A stretch of DNA of 64,000 nucleotides from B33-G16 sp964611035 (GTDB taxonomy: Bacteria; Desulfobacterota; DSM-4660; Desulfatiglandales; B25-G16): NCBI GenBank assembly GCA_964611035.1, contig CAZSWT010000001.1:62001-126000 (forward strand), in the 5' to 3' direction. Below, in pieces: positions 17,803 through 27,073 of the stretch (position 1 is the first letter of the stretch; every line of letters starts with the position of its first letter). The notes below the pieces were generated by a model that did not search any database, was not told the DNA's origin, and saw only the letters and a program-made list of their open reading frames with translations. Position numbers and translations under genes: made by a program.

Positions 17803-19206
17803 ATGGAAAAGACCGATGAGATAGAAGAAGAGATAAGGCCCTTAACACCAAAAGAAATTGTCTTAGAGCTGGATAAATATATTGTTGGCCAAGACAATGC
17901 AAAACGCTCTGTGGCTATAGCCCTCAGAAATAGATGGCGCAGGCAACAGGTTCCTAAAGAGTTGAGAGATGAAATAGCCCCCAAAAATATAATCATGATA
18001 GGCCCTACAGGTGTTGGAAAGACTGAGATAGCAAGACGCCTTGCCCGGTTAGCTAACTCACCATTTTTAAAGATAGAGGCATCAAAATTCACAGAGGTTG
18101 GATATGTGGGCAGAGATGTAGAGAGCATGATCAGGGATATAACAGAGCTTGCTGTGAATATGGCCAAGCAAGAGGAACAGGAAAAGGTAAAAACCAAGGC
18201 AATTGATCTTGCAGAAGATAAACTTCTGGATATCCTCCTTCCTAAACCAAAAAAAGAAATAGAGAAAGATACCGATGAAAAAAGAGAGGGGATGCTTGAG
18301 GTAGTTAAAATCGAACCTGCTAATTCTGACTCTACCAGGGAAAAACTGAGGCGTCTCTTAAGGAAAGGTAAGCTCGATGAAAGGTACGTGGAACTAGAGA
18401 TAAGCGATAAGTCTTTCCCCCTTGTGGAGATATTCTCCGGTGCTGGATTAGAAGAAATGGATATTAATGTAAAGGAGATTTTCGGACAAATTCTTCCTTC
18501 TAAAAGCAAAAAAAGGAAGGTAAAGGTAAAAGAAGCTATCGGGATATTAACACAGCAAGAATCACAGAGGCTGATTGACATCGATAAGGTTGTTGAAAAG
18601 GCTATTCACAGGACAGAACAAAATGGGATAATTTTCTTAGACGAACTGGACAAGATAGTGGGAAGCGATTCAACATCTGGCCCTGATGTATCACGGGAGG
18701 GAGTGCAAAGAGATCTTCTCCCTATTGTGGAAGGATCAACAGTCCTTACAAAATACGGAATGGTAAAGAGCGATCATATTTTATTCATCGCATCCGGGGC
18801 CTTTCACGGAAGCAAACCTTCTGACCTTTTGCCTGAGCTTCAGGGTCGTTTTCCTATACGAGTAGAGCTCAACTCCCTTACCCAAGAGGATTTCGTAAGG
18901 ATATTAACGGAGCCGCAAAATGCTCTAATAATTCAATATGAGGCCCTATTAGCTACTGAAGGAGTTACGCTGCACTTTGTTGAATCAGCCATAGCCCAGA
19001 TAGCAAAAATGGCCTATCAGGCTAATGAGACAATGGAAAATATAGGTGCACGACGTTTACATACAGTGATGGAAGCACTTTTGGATGATATTTCTTTTAA
19101 TGCATCAGACATGAAAGAAAAAGAAATAACAATTGATAGAGATTATGTGAGTGATAAGCTAAGCGAAATACTGGAAGATATAAATCTAAGTAAATATATT
19201 CTTTAA
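17803..19206 (+). CDS. hslU: HslU ATPase subunit of the HslUV protease
   Basis: 467-residue AAA+ unfoldase. The N-terminal LTPKEIVLELDKYIVGQD leads into Walker A GPTGVGKTEIARRLA (about 67-81) and the pore loop GYVGRD (about 100). A charged intermediate (I) domain spans about 110-250, with Walker B GIIFLDELDKI (about 275) and sensor 2 IGARRLHTVME (about 410). The C terminus ends SKYIL, near the usual activating tail inserted into HslV. It lies directly downstream of hslV. A long open frame on the opposite strand (17775-18581) is a shadow of this gene. Confidence 0.95.
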   Translation: MEKTDEIEEEIRPLTPKEIVLELDKYIVGQDNAKRSVAIALRNRWRRQQVPKELRDEIAPKNIIMIGPTGVGKTEIARRLARLANSPFLKIEASKFTEVGYVGRDVESMIRDITELAVNMAKQEEQEKVKTKAIDLAEDKLLDILLPKPKKEIEKDTDEKREGMLEVVKIEPANSDSTREKLRRLLRKGKLDERYVELEISDKSFPLVEIFSGAGLEEMDINVKEIFGQILPSKSKKRKVKVKEAIGILTQQESQRLIDIDKVVEKAIHRTEQNGIIFLDELDKIVGSDSTSGPDVSREGVQRDLLPIVEGSTVLTKYGMVKSDHILFIASGAFHGSKPSDLLPELQGRFPIRVELNSLTQEDFVRILTEPQNALIIQYEALLATEGVTLHFVESAIAQIAKMAYQANETMENIGARRLHTVMEALLDDISFNASDMKEKEITIDRDYVSDKLSEILEDINLSKYIL

Positions 19207-19285
19207 AGTGTCTAAAGTTATAAGTGCCCGCCTACCTCGCAAGCGAGAGCAGTTAGGGCAACCTAAAGTTAACCCAACAAACACA

Positions 19286-20194
19286 ATGAACCCCATAAAT
19301 ACTGGTTTAGACAGGGCAAAGATCCTTATTGAGGCCTTGCCATATATACAAAAATTTAATAACCAGACAATCGTCGTCAAATATGGCGGCCATGCCATGG
19401 TTGATTCCAGGTTAAAAAAGGATTTTGCCTTAGATATCATCCTTATGAAATACGTTAGCCTTAATCCAGTAATAGTACATGGTGGTGGCCCTCAAATAGG
19501 AAAAATCTTGAGTGAAATGTCCATACAATCGAATTTTGTCAATGGCCACAGGGTTACTGATGAAAAAACGATGGATGTAGTTGAGATGGTTCTTGCTGGG
19601 AAGGTAAATAAAGAGATTGTTGCCACAATAAATCAACATGGTGGACAGGCAGTTGGCCTGTCAGGTAAAGATGGCCATCTTATTACTGCCAAAAAGCTTC
19701 GGTTTCTACCAAATTCTGATAAGAAAATGGATAAACCTGATAACCCTCCAGAGATAATAGATATCGGATTAGTAGGTGAGGTTGTCTCTGTTAATAACCG
19801 AATAATAAAAAGCCTCATAGCCAACCAATTTATCCCTGTGATTGCACCTGTTGGAGTGGGCAAAGACAATGAGACATACAACATCAATGCTGATCTTGTA
19901 GCTGGTCATATTGCCTCATCCCTTGAGGCTCGAAAGCTCATACTTTTAACTGATGTCGAGGGTGTTCTTGACAGAGATGGCAATCTTGTGAGCAGTATCA
20001 CAGCAGATGATGCGAAAAAAATGATAACTCGTGGAGTTGTTAAGCAAGGAATGATACCAAAACTCCAATGCTGCCTTGATGCACTAAAAGGAGGTGTAGA
20101 AAAGGTCCATATTATTGATGGCAGGAAGGAGCATGCCCTACTTTTAGAGATATTTACAAATGAAGGAGTAGGAACAGAGATAGTTCTTGATTAA
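19286..20194 (+). CDS. argB: acetylglutamate kinase
   Basis: Second step of arginine synthesis: phosphorylates N-acetylglutamate. The frame opens at GTG 19208, but the first 26 codons are repeat-like (CTAAAGT motif), so I take ATG 19286, giving 302 residues. Motifs: VVKYGGHAM (about 32), VIVHGGGPQIGKIL (about 67), INADLVAGHIA (about 206), LLTDVEGVLD, and a C-terminal GGVEKVHIIDGR. The extended N-terminal helix before the YI segment is typical of the arginine-sensitive hexameric class. It is followed by argD at 99 bp. Confidence 0.93.
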   Translation: MNPINTGLDRAKILIEALPYIQKFNNQTIVVKYGGHAMVDSRLKKDFALDIILMKYVSLNPVIVHGGGPQIGKILSEMSIQSNFVNGHRVTDEKTMDVVEMVLAGKVNKEIVATINQHGGQAVGLSGKDGHLITAKKLRFLPNSDKKMDKPDNPPEIIDIGLVGEVVSVNNRIIKSLIANQFIPVIAPVGVGKDNETYNINADLVAGHIASSLEARKLILLTDVEGVLDRDGNLVSSITADDAKKMITRGVVKQGMIPKLQCCLDALKGGVEKVHIIDGRKEHALLLEIFTNEGVGTEIVLD

Positions 20195-20293
20195 TAAGTG
20201 TCTAAAGTGTCTAAATTTTAAAAGTGCCTAAAGTTAATAAATCATTATGAATCCTTCCATAATTTTAGCTCACTTTAAACTATAGATATAATC

Positions 20294-21487
20294 ATGATTT
20301 CTAACACCATATCCAAAGCAGATACATTCATGTTCAACACATACAAGCGCTTACCCATCACTCTGGTAAAAGGTGATGGATGCCGGGTATGGGATGAGAA
20401 AGGTAATGAATACATCGATTTTGTTGGTGGAATAGCTGTCTGTGCTCTTGGACATAGCTCACCCATAGTGAGCAAAGCCCTGTATGAACAGTCTACAAAA
20501 CTTGTACATGTTTCTAACCTATTTTATACACAGCCTCAGACAGAACTTGCCCAGATATTGGTAGAGAATTCTTTTGCAGACAGGGTGTTTTTCTGTAACA
20601 GTGGGGCCGAGGCTAACGAGGCAGCCATAAAATTAGCCAGGCGTTATTCAAAAGAAAAATCTGGGCCTGAGAGATATGCTATCATAACCATGGAAAATTC
20701 ATTCCATGGTCGGACAATGGCCACACTTTCAGCTACAGGTCAAGAAAAGATCAGAATAGGCTTTGAGCCCTTCCTTGAAGATTTTAGATATGTACCCTTT
20801 AATAATCTGGATAACCTGAATGCTGCTATAGATAGATCTGTGTGTGCTGTAATGTTAGAACCAATACAGGGTGAAGGAGGTGTTGTTGTTCCTGACCGTG
20901 ATTACCTAAAAGGTGTCAAAGAAATCTGTAAAAAGCACGAGCTTCTCTTAATATTAGACGAGGTGCAGGCTGGTATGGGAAGAACAGGAAGGCTCTTTTC
21001 CTACCAACATTTTGGAATAATACCTGATATCATGACCCTTGCCAAGGCCTTAGGTAACGGTCTTCCTATCGGCGCTATGCTGGCAACAGAGGAATTAGCG
21101 GATGCCTTTGGCCCAGGGAGTCATGCGACAACGTTCGGAGGAACACCCCTGATTACTGCAGGTGCCCTGGCTGTTGTCAAAAGCCTTTTGAATGATGGCT
21201 GGATCGAAAATGCCAGAACGATGGGGGACTATTTTAAAAATCAGCTCACTTATCTTCAACAAAAATATAGTATTATAAAAGATATCAGGGGTTTAGGCCT
21301 TATACTTGGAGTATTGCTTGATAGAGATGGAGCTGATATTGTCAATGCCTGCATGAAAAAAGGGTTTTTAATAAACTGTGTCCAGGGAAAAATTCTCAGG
21401 TTTGTGCCTCCTTTAATCATATCAAAAAATGAGATTGATCTATTAATCAACTGCCTGGATGAAATATTTAAGGGAATAAAGATATAA
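20294..21487 (+). CDS. argD: acetylornithine aminotransferase
   Basis: 397-residue class III PLP aminotransferase. It carries CNSGAEANEAAIKLARRY (about 95-112), FHGRT (about 137), the PLP-contacting ILDEVQAGMGRTG (about 220), the Schiff-base Lys in TLAKALGNGLPIGAML (about 250-265) and TTFGGTPL (about 279). It acts between argB (upstream) and the ornithine-forming step. No strong ribosome binding site is seen. The gene is followed by palindromic element B and an argG remnant, which replace the argF-argG segment expected in many related arg clusters. Confidence 0.93.
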   Translation: MISNTISKADTFMFNTYKRLPITLVKGDGCRVWDEKGNEYIDFVGGIAVCALGHSSPIVSKALYEQSTKLVHVSNLFYTQPQTELAQILVENSFADRVFFCNSGAEANEAAIKLARRYSKEKSGPERYAIITMENSFHGRTMATLSATGQEKIRIGFEPFLEDFRYVPFNNLDNLNAAIDRSVCAVMLEPIQGEGGVVVPDRDYLKGVKEICKKHELLLILDEVQAGMGRTGRLFSYQHFGIIPDIMTLAKALGNGLPIGAMLATEELADAFGPGSHATTFGGTPLITAGALAVVKSLLNDGWIENARTMGDYFKNQLTYLQQKYSIIKDIRGLGLILGVLLDRDGADIVNACMKKGFLINCVQGKILRFVPPLIISKNEIDLLINCLDEIFKGIKI

Positions 21488-21526
21488 AACAAGATTTTTT
21501 AGCCCTTGATAAACATATCACAGTTA

Positions 21527-21817
21527 GTAACATTTTAGCTCTTTGAAATTACCTGGTGAATGAGCATGGAGATGTCTTTTTTTATCATGCCCTCACAAAG
21601 ACAAGTCGGTAGGCAGCTTCAAACCAGTGCACACGGACAAAGTTCCTAGAAGACAATGACGAGTTGCTCGTGCACATGGTTTGAAGCGGCACGCTGAGGC
21701 CCCATGTTAGAGGGCATGATTAAAAAAAGACATCTCCATGCTCATGCATCTCACCAAGGATAACTATGTGGCCTTTAATAAAAGCCAGGGGGAGTTTTAA
21801 AAGAGCTAAAATGTTAC
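21527..21817 (+). repeat. 291-293 bp nested palindromic element, copy B
   Basis: Same architecture as copy A at 14851, with ends GTAACATTTTAGCTCTTTGA and AAAAGAGCTAAAATGTTAC. The perfect 17-bp inner stem changes from G:C in copy A to A:T here on both arms (ATGAGCATGGAGATGTC), and the conserved core is nearly unchanged. Its right end directly abuts the argG remnant. Confidence 0.88.
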
Positions 21818-21818
21818 C

Positions 21819-21923
21819 ACATTTAAAGAAGACACGGTATATAACCAGAAAGATGCCGACGGATTTATTATACGTAATGGTTATGAATCGAAAATCGCAA
21901 ATCTCATGAGACAGGGAAAGTAA
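21819..21923 (+). pseudogene. argG: argG remnant: last 34 codons of argininosuccinate synthase
   Basis: The frame reads TFKEDTVYNQKDADGFI then IRNGYESKIANLMRQGK and a TAA, matching the C-terminal end of ArgG (VYNQKDAxGFI is a family hallmark). The stop lies 1 base before the argH ATG, the tight argG-argH spacing of an intact operon. Everything upstream in this frame is replaced by palindromic element B, so the gene was truncated by a deletion or insertion at 21818. Confidence 0.82.
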
Positions 21924-21924
21924 A

Positions 21925-23304
21925 ATGGCAAAAAAGCTCTGGGGAGGCCGCTTCACATCAGACACACATGACATGGTGAATACCTTTAATTCCTCTCTCC
22001 AGTTTGATAAAAGGCTGTGGAGAGAGGATATCCAAGGCAGTATAGCATACTGCAAAATGCTGGGAAAACAGGGTATAATCAGTGAGGATGAAGCCAAAAA
22101 GATTCTCTCTGCCTTGCAAGAGATCTATAGCGAGATAGAAAAAGGTGAATTTATCTTTGATGAGTCATCGGAAGATATTCATACCCTTATTGAAAAAGCC
22201 CTGATACACAAGACCGGCACACTGGGTGAAATGATCCATACCGGAAGAAGTAGAAATGACCAGATAGCCCTTGATACAAGGTTATTCATAAAAAATTCAA
22301 CAGGAAACATTCTACAACTGATAAGGGAATTTCAATTATCCTTGATCGAGCTAGCTGAAAAGAACCAGGATCTGATTATGCCGGGTTATACCCATCTTCA
22401 ACGGGCGCAACCCGTGCTCTTAGCACACCATTTACTGGCTTACTACGAGATGACCAAGAGGGATACGCAAAGATATGAGGAGGCCTTGAAGAGAACAAAT
22501 GTCCTTCCTCTGGGGAGCGCTGCACTGGCTGGGACTACCTTTAACATAGACAGGGAATTTCTGGCCAAGGAGCTGAATCTGCAAAGGATAACGGCAAATA
22601 GCATGGATGCAGTATCGGACAGAGACTTTATACTGGAGTTTATCTTTATATCCGCTATTTTAATGATGCATCTTTCCCGTCTGTGTGAAGAGCTGATTAT
22701 CTGGTCAACACAGGAATTTGACTTTATAGAAATATCAGATTCCTTTGCTACTGGTAGCAGTATAATGCCCCAGAAAAAAAATCCCGATATACCTGAGCTG
22801 ATCAGGGGAAAGACAGGGAGGGTATATGGTCACTTGATATCACTACTCACAACCATGAAAGGCCTTCCTCTTACCTATAATAAGGACATGCAGGAAGATA
22901 AAGAGCCCCTTTTCGATACTGTTGACACCGTAGAAAAATCACTGAGCATTTTCTCGCTGCTCCTCAGAGAGATAGATTTCAAAAAAGAAAATCTCAAGAA
23001 GGCAACTGAAAGTGGATATCTTGTTGCAACAGACCTGGCCGATTATCTTGTGACCAAGGGCATGACATTCAGAAAGGCTCATCACATTGTAGGTGATATG
23101 ATCCTCTCAGCTCAAAAGAAAAATAAGGAACTGCATCAACTTGACCTACATGAAATGAAACATTTTAGCAGCCTTATCGAGAATGATGTCTACGGATGGC
23201 TTGATCCAGCATCATGTATCGAGCGTAGAAATATTAAGGGAGGAACTGGGCCTAAAGAAGTTAAAAAGGCATTACGTAAGGCAAAGAAAGAGCTACAACC
23301 ATAA
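21925..23304 (+). CDS. argH: argininosuccinate lyase
   Basis: Last step of arginine synthesis, splitting argininosuccinate into arginine and fumarate. 459 residues of the fumarase/aspartase superfamily: MAKKLWGGRF start, TGRSRNDQIALDTRLF (about 108-123), MPGYTHLQRAQPV (about 152) and the signature GSSIMPQKKNPDIPE (about 279-293) with the catalytic Ser. It sits 1 base after the argG remnant, so its original promoter or coupling was upstream; the palindromic element may now affect its expression. Confidence 0.95.
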   Translation: MAKKLWGGRFTSDTHDMVNTFNSSLQFDKRLWREDIQGSIAYCKMLGKQGIISEDEAKKILSALQEIYSEIEKGEFIFDESSEDIHTLIEKALIHKTGTLGEMIHTGRSRNDQIALDTRLFIKNSTGNILQLIREFQLSLIELAEKNQDLIMPGYTHLQRAQPVLLAHHLLAYYEMTKRDTQRYEEALKRTNVLPLGSAALAGTTFNIDREFLAKELNLQRITANSMDAVSDRDFILEFIFISAILMMHLSRLCEELIIWSTQEFDFIEISDSFATGSSIMPQKKNPDIPELIRGKTGRVYGHLISLLTTMKGLPLTYNKDMQEDKEPLFDTVDTVEKSLSIFSLLLREIDFKKENLKKATESGYLVATDLADYLVTKGMTFRKAHHIVGDMILSAQKKNKELHQLDLHEMKHFSSLIENDVYGWLDPASCIERRNIKGGTGPKEVKKALRKAKKELQP

Positions 23305-23356
23305 AGACAAAGAATAAACCAACTGCAACAAACACTAATATAAGGAGGTAAAATTG

Positions 23357-23677
23357 TTGAAAGGTATGCCTAACATGGGTAATTTGCTTAAAAAGGCACA
23401 ACAGCTTCAGGAAAAAATGGCAAAGTTGCAGGAAGAACTAAGTGAAAAGACAGTGGAAACATCGGCTGGGGGCGGAATGGTAACAGTTATAGCAACTGGA
23501 AAACAAGAAATCGCTTCTATTAAGATTGACCCCGAGGTTGTAAATCAAGAAGATATTGAGATGTTACAGGATCTTGTTTTAGCAGCAGTCAATGACGCAC
23601 TTTTTCAGGCAAAGCAAATGGTCAGCGAAGAGATGACGAAACTAACCGGTGGCGTTAATATACCAGGCTTGATGTAA
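23357..23677 (+). CDS. ebfC: YbaB/EbfC-family nucleoid-associated protein
   Basis: 106 residues; helical N terminus (NLLKKAQQLQEKMAKLQEEL), then VETSAGGGMVTVIATGKQEI and a C-terminal GGVNIPGLM tail, all typical of the family. It forms a dimeric DNA-binding tweezer. Two in-frame TTG codons (23354, 23357) lie 5-8 bases from a perfect AAGGAGG; the ATG at 23366 is too far away, so a TTG start is favoured. It sits just before recR, the conserved ybaB-recR order, although dnaX is not adjacent. Confidence 0.92.
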   Translation: MKGMPNMGNLLKKAQQLQEKMAKLQEELSEKTVETSAGGGMVTVIATGKQEIASIKIDPEVVNQEDIEMLQDLVLAAVNDALFQAKQMVSEEMTKLTGGVNIPGLM

Positions 23678-23759
23678 AAAACTTAGGATGTCCGATCGTG
23701 ATAGTGGATACGGAATGTGAGCCACATATCACATATCGTATATAACTTTAGGTATTGAA

Positions 23760-24365
23760 ATGGGGATTTATCCATCATCACTGGGAAAGCTAATTGAACA
23801 ATTTAGCAAATTCCCTGGTATTGGAAAGAAGTCAGCGGAGAGATTGGCGCTTTATGTCTTGAGGACTCCAAAAGATTTCGCTGAAGAATTGGCCCGAAGT
23901 CTTTTGGAAGTAAAAGAAAAAATTAAATTCTGTTCCGTATGTTTTAACCTTACCGATAAAGATCCTTGCCCCATTTGCACCGATCAGAGGAGAGCAAATG
24001 GCGTCCTTTGCGTAGTTGAAGGGCCTGGAGACCAGCTGGCCATTGAAAAATCAGGGATCTTTCAAGGCAGATATCATATTCTACAGGGGGTTCTTTCCCC
24101 TTTAGATGGTGTAGGAATAGAGGACATACGTATCGCTGAGCTCATGAGCCGCCTGAGAAAAGAAAATATAAAGGAGGTTATACTGGCAATCAATCCAAGC
24201 GTAGAAGGGGAAGCCACAGCTTCATACCTGGCAGATCTCCTGAAAGAAAAAGATTTGACTGTTACAAGAATCGCCTTGGGTATTCCACTGGGTGGTGACC
24301 TTAAATATATAGACAGCATGACCCTCAAACGATCTATTGATAACCGCTCCCAATATTCCTATTGA
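23760..24365 (+). CDS. recR: recombination protein RecR
   Basis: 201 residues. The helix-hairpin-helix FSKFPGIGKKSAERLA (about 15-30), zinc finger CSVCFNLTDKDPCPIC (about 59-74), and Toprim domain with VVEGPGDQLAIEKSG (about 88-102) and NPSVEGEATASYL (about 145) are all complete. It acts with RecF/RecO in gap repair by loading RecA. With recBCD at 32-41 kb, the genome has both presynaptic pathways. Confidence 0.96.
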   Translation: MGIYPSSLGKLIEQFSKFPGIGKKSAERLALYVLRTPKDFAEELARSLLEVKEKIKFCSVCFNLTDKDPCPICTDQRRANGVLCVVEGPGDQLAIEKSGIFQGRYHILQGVLSPLDGVGIEDIRIAELMSRLRKENIKEVILAINPSVEGEATASYLADLLKEKDLTVTRIALGIPLGGDLKYIDSMTLKRSIDNRSQYSY

Positions 24366-24596
24366 TCCTTAAACGGTTTCCGGTGTTTTCTCTTTTTGAT
24401 CCGAAAATAGAATTAATTTTCATCCTTGTGGTATCCAGAATGGGCATGAAGGTTTAATTCTGAATATATCATTCTGATATCAAAAAAGATCTGGGATTAC
24501 GTGTAGTGGCAAGATATCCAGAATTCAAGGTGGCCCAAGATTAGAATTTCGTAACTGTTCAGGTAGCCACCAAGGCACTAAAACACAAAGGATAAA

Positions 24597-24621
24597 CCTG
24601 CCCGCCGTCTGGCAGGCGGGT
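24597..24621 (+). repeat. GC-rich REP-like hairpin
   Basis: CCTGCCCGCCGTCTGGCAGG followed by CGGGT: CCCGCC and GGCGGG arms pair around GTCTGGCA. Related GC-rich hairpins occur at 43738, 55878, 45173, 46303 and inside recB (38208). Confidence 0.55.
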
Positions 24622-24680
24622 ATGAGTTTTGCCCCCTTATCTGAAAAGGAAGACCTCATTGCAAGAAAGAGAGTGGATTA

Positions 24681-24709
24681 ATATTAATGAGCCTAAGGCT
24701 CATTAATAT
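24681..24709 (+). repeat. 29-bp near-perfect palindrome
   Basis: ATATTAATGAGCCT, one central A, then AGGCTCATTAATAT: 14 bp of perfect inverted repeat. It could be an operator-like site or part of the surrounding repeat. Confidence 0.7.
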
Positions 24710-24740
24710 GACTCTCATTAAAGAGGTTATTAAAAAAAAT

Positions 24741-25027
24741 GGATCTTCTCCAAATTAGTTGGTCAAGATTAAGGCTTAAATCTTATTTGATTAATGATTT
24801 CAGTAGGTATAGCTTTTAAAAGCAACTCCGATAATGGGTACCTACCAGGCTCATCATAGCAGTTGCCTATAAAAGTAATTTCCTGTTAATACTTAATTTC
24901 TGGAGTAACATTATCACCTAACAATATGGCCTAATTAATCAAAAAGGTTAATGGTGAAATTACATTTAATTTCAATATGTTGTATTTTGGTAAATCATTT
25001 TTCTACCAACTAATTTGGAGAAGAACC
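24741..25027 (+). repeat. nested inverted-repeat unit inside repeat copy 1
   Basis: Bounded by a perfect 19-bp inverted repeat: CTTCTCCAAATTAGTTGGT at 24745-24763 and its complement at 25005-25023. About 287 bp, very AT-rich, no coding frame. It resembles a MITE-like unit inserted in the longer element. Confidence 0.6.
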
Positions 25028-25317
25028 AAAAAAATTAATTCTTTCATCTTAGTGTCTTGGTGCCTTAGTGGCTGAGTAGTTTCAGAATTTAAGTATTTAC
25101 AAATGGATGTTCCGCTTTATTTCACAACAATGGCTCTGATCGAGGATGAACAGCGTGTGGCGACTGAAAAAATTATCTGGAAAAATGGTTTGATTTAAAG
25201 CATAACAATTATGATAAAAATAAACATGTTAATAATAGACAATCTCCCTTTTAATCTTGCTTTTTTTGAGAACATATATGAAAAAAAAATGAACCTAAAC
25301 ACCCTCTTTTGTAATAA

Positions 25318-25476
25318 TCTCTTTCCCCAGGCATTACAAAAACTTATACCAAGGATGGTGTTGACCTATCCCTTATAAGATGGATGTTGTCTATGACCCC
25401 TACTCAACCTTTGCAAACCCTTCAAAAGAACATCCGCTCGGTAATGAGGCTACGTGGAGAAAAACCAACTACCTGA
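25318..25476 (+). pseudogene. degraded coding fragment of unknown family
   Basis: A frame ending at TGA 25474-25476 reads TKDGVDLSLIRWMLSMTP then TQPLQTLQKNIRSVMRLRG, a coherent, protein-like sequence ending EKPTT. I find no start codon in this frame and stops lie upstream. It looks like the remainder of a small conserved protein; the IRWMLSMTP block is its most recognisable part. Confidence 0.4.
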
Positions 25477-25553
25477 TTTCCTGGAAATCCTAACAAAAAG
25501 GCAGGATCCGATGTTTTGTATAACAGAATTATTTTGATTCAGCGCTGTTGTGT

Positions 25554-26813
25554 ATGGATAAGACAAAGAAAGATAAGTTTTCCTACGGTTATGTAATCGC
25601 CGCTGCCTGTTTTGGCATCCAGGCGATAGGTGTGGGTACGTATATATCCTATGGGGTATTTTTTAACTCGTTAGCATCTGAATTCGGATGGTCACGGGCG
25701 GCTATCTCCGGCGCCTCTTCGATAGCTTTTTTTCTTATGGGTCTGTTCGGCATCTTTGTGGGCAGGCTAAACGATAAAATAGGACCGAGGAATATAATGG
25801 CTGTCACCGGCTTCTTGTTCGGGCTGGGCCATTTGCTCATGTCCAGGCTTGGTGCTGTCTGGCAGCTTTATCTGTTCTATGGCATCATTATCGGCATTGG
25901 CTTAAGTTCCGTTGATGTGATCGCCTTAAGCACGACAGCACGATGGTTTGTCAAGAAAAGGGGAATGATGACAGGCATCGTTAAAATTGGTACTGGCGCC
26001 GGCCAATTTATCATGCCCCTTGTGGCAAGTATGCTTATCATGAGCTATGGCTGGCGGACCTCATACACCATTATTGGTGTGGGGGTGCTCTTATTGCTTG
26101 TTGCAATCGCTCAATTGCTCAGACGTGACCCGGGCCAGATTTCTCCATTGCTGGATTGTGGGAATGATGTGTCAGGGGGTAAACCAGGTTTAGCTGATGA
26201 AGGTCTTTCCCTCGGCGAGACAGTCCGCACGAGGCAATTCTGGATAATTTGTGCGGTTAACCTGGCCATCGTCTTTTGCTTCATGACTATCATAGTGCAC
26301 ATTGTCCCTCATGCCCAGGATATACGGGTTTCCACAACCAAAGCTGCAATTGTTCTCTCTGCTATTGGCGGCGTGAGCATGGCAGGTCGGTTTATCACCG
26401 GGATTGCCATTGATCGAATCGGCAGCAAAAAGGCAATGATTTTATGCTTTATCCTGCTCATCGCCGGGCTTTTGTGGCTGCAAATGGCCAAAGAGCTGTG
26501 GATGCTCTATGTTTTTGCCGTGATTTACGGCATTGCCCATGGCGGATATTTCACTACTATGTCACCCATCGTTGCCGAATTTTTCGGATTAAACGCTCAT
26601 GGTGTCCTATTTGGCATCGTTGCCTTCAGTGGTACTATTGGCGGTGCTATTGGCCCTATTCTGGCTGGATACATTTTTGACGTCACCGTTGGATATAGTT
26701 TGGCATTCTGGCTCTGTACATTGATGAGTGCTTCAGGGCTTCTGCTATTACTATTACTGAAACAAGTAGATGCAATAAGGCAAAAAAATATGGGATCAGA
26801 CGCAACCCAATAA
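25554..26813 (+). CDS. MFS transporter, monocarboxylate/oxalate-formate antiporter type
   Basis: 419 residues from ATG 25554 (a TTG two codons upstream is an alternative). Twelve predicted helices; the segment SYGVFFNSLASEFGWSRAAI (about 28-47) and ARWFVKKRGMMTGIVKIG (about 127-144) are characteristic of the bacterial monocarboxylate transporter-like/OFA group of MFS. The central loop is about residues 190-222. The likely substrate is a small organic acid, inferred from family resemblance only. A second, different MFS gene follows at 260 bp. Confidence 0.85.
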   Translation: MDKTKKDKFSYGYVIAAACFGIQAIGVGTYISYGVFFNSLASEFGWSRAAISGASSIAFFLMGLFGIFVGRLNDKIGPRNIMAVTGFLFGLGHLLMSRLGAVWQLYLFYGIIIGIGLSSVDVIALSTTARWFVKKRGMMTGIVKIGTGAGQFIMPLVASMLIMSYGWRTSYTIIGVGVLLLLVAIAQLLRRDPGQISPLLDCGNDVSGGKPGLADEGLSLGETVRTRQFWIICAVNLAIVFCFMTIIVHIVPHAQDIRVSTTKAAIVLSAIGGVSMAGRFITGIAIDRIGSKKAMILCFILLIAGLLWLQMAKELWMLYVFAVIYGIAHGGYFTTMSPIVAEFFGLNAHGVLFGIVAFSGTIGGAIGPILAGYIFDVTVGYSLAFWLCTLMSASGLLLLLLLKQVDAIRQKNMGSDATQ

Positions 26814-27073
26814 GTATTTTCAGCTTTCCATTCTGGCAAAGAGAATGTGCGTCTCAACCAGCAAAGCCCGCATAGGCATTGACAATCCCAAAAGCCTCAG
26901 ATATAACTCATTACTCATTTATTAATTAAGAATTCTTCAAGGGAAACCCATTGCTCAAAGGAAAATAGAGCCCTTCGGAAATACTCACTCACATGCCCTA
27001 TGGCTGTTTCAGGCATTGTTTCTTCCCTTGCGTATCTACTTTAACACGCCTGAGCATCTATAAAAAACTCGTT

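Larger units (their letters stand above)
24551..25083 (+). repeat. AGCCAC-ended inverted-repeat element, copy 1
   Basis: Left end GTAACTGTTCAGGTAGCCAC (24551-24570) continuing CAAGGCACTA; right end, read on the complement, GAAACTACTCAGCCACTAAG continuing GCACCAAGACAC. Similar ends occur at 53124-53234, 58059-58332 and 62921-63092. This copy is longest (533 bp) because other repeats lie inside. Confidence 0.7.
24366..25547 (+). other. 1.2 kb repeat-rich intergenic region
   Basis: It holds an AGCCAC-ended inverted-repeat element (24551-25083) with a REP-like hairpin, a near-perfect palindrome and a second inverted-repeat unit nested in it, then a degraded coding fragment (25318-25476). No intact gene is visible. 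Confidence 0.6.

Noticed and set aside
17775..18581. 268-codon open frame on the minus strand inside hslU
   Set aside because: It is antisense to the well-supported hslU, Ser/Leu-rich as expected from a shadow of a Lys/Glu-rich gene, and has no motif.
19208..19285. GTG-initiated N-terminal extension of argB
   Set aside because: The sequence is CTAAAGT-type repeat and a small hairpin, and the family starts near the ATG at 19286.
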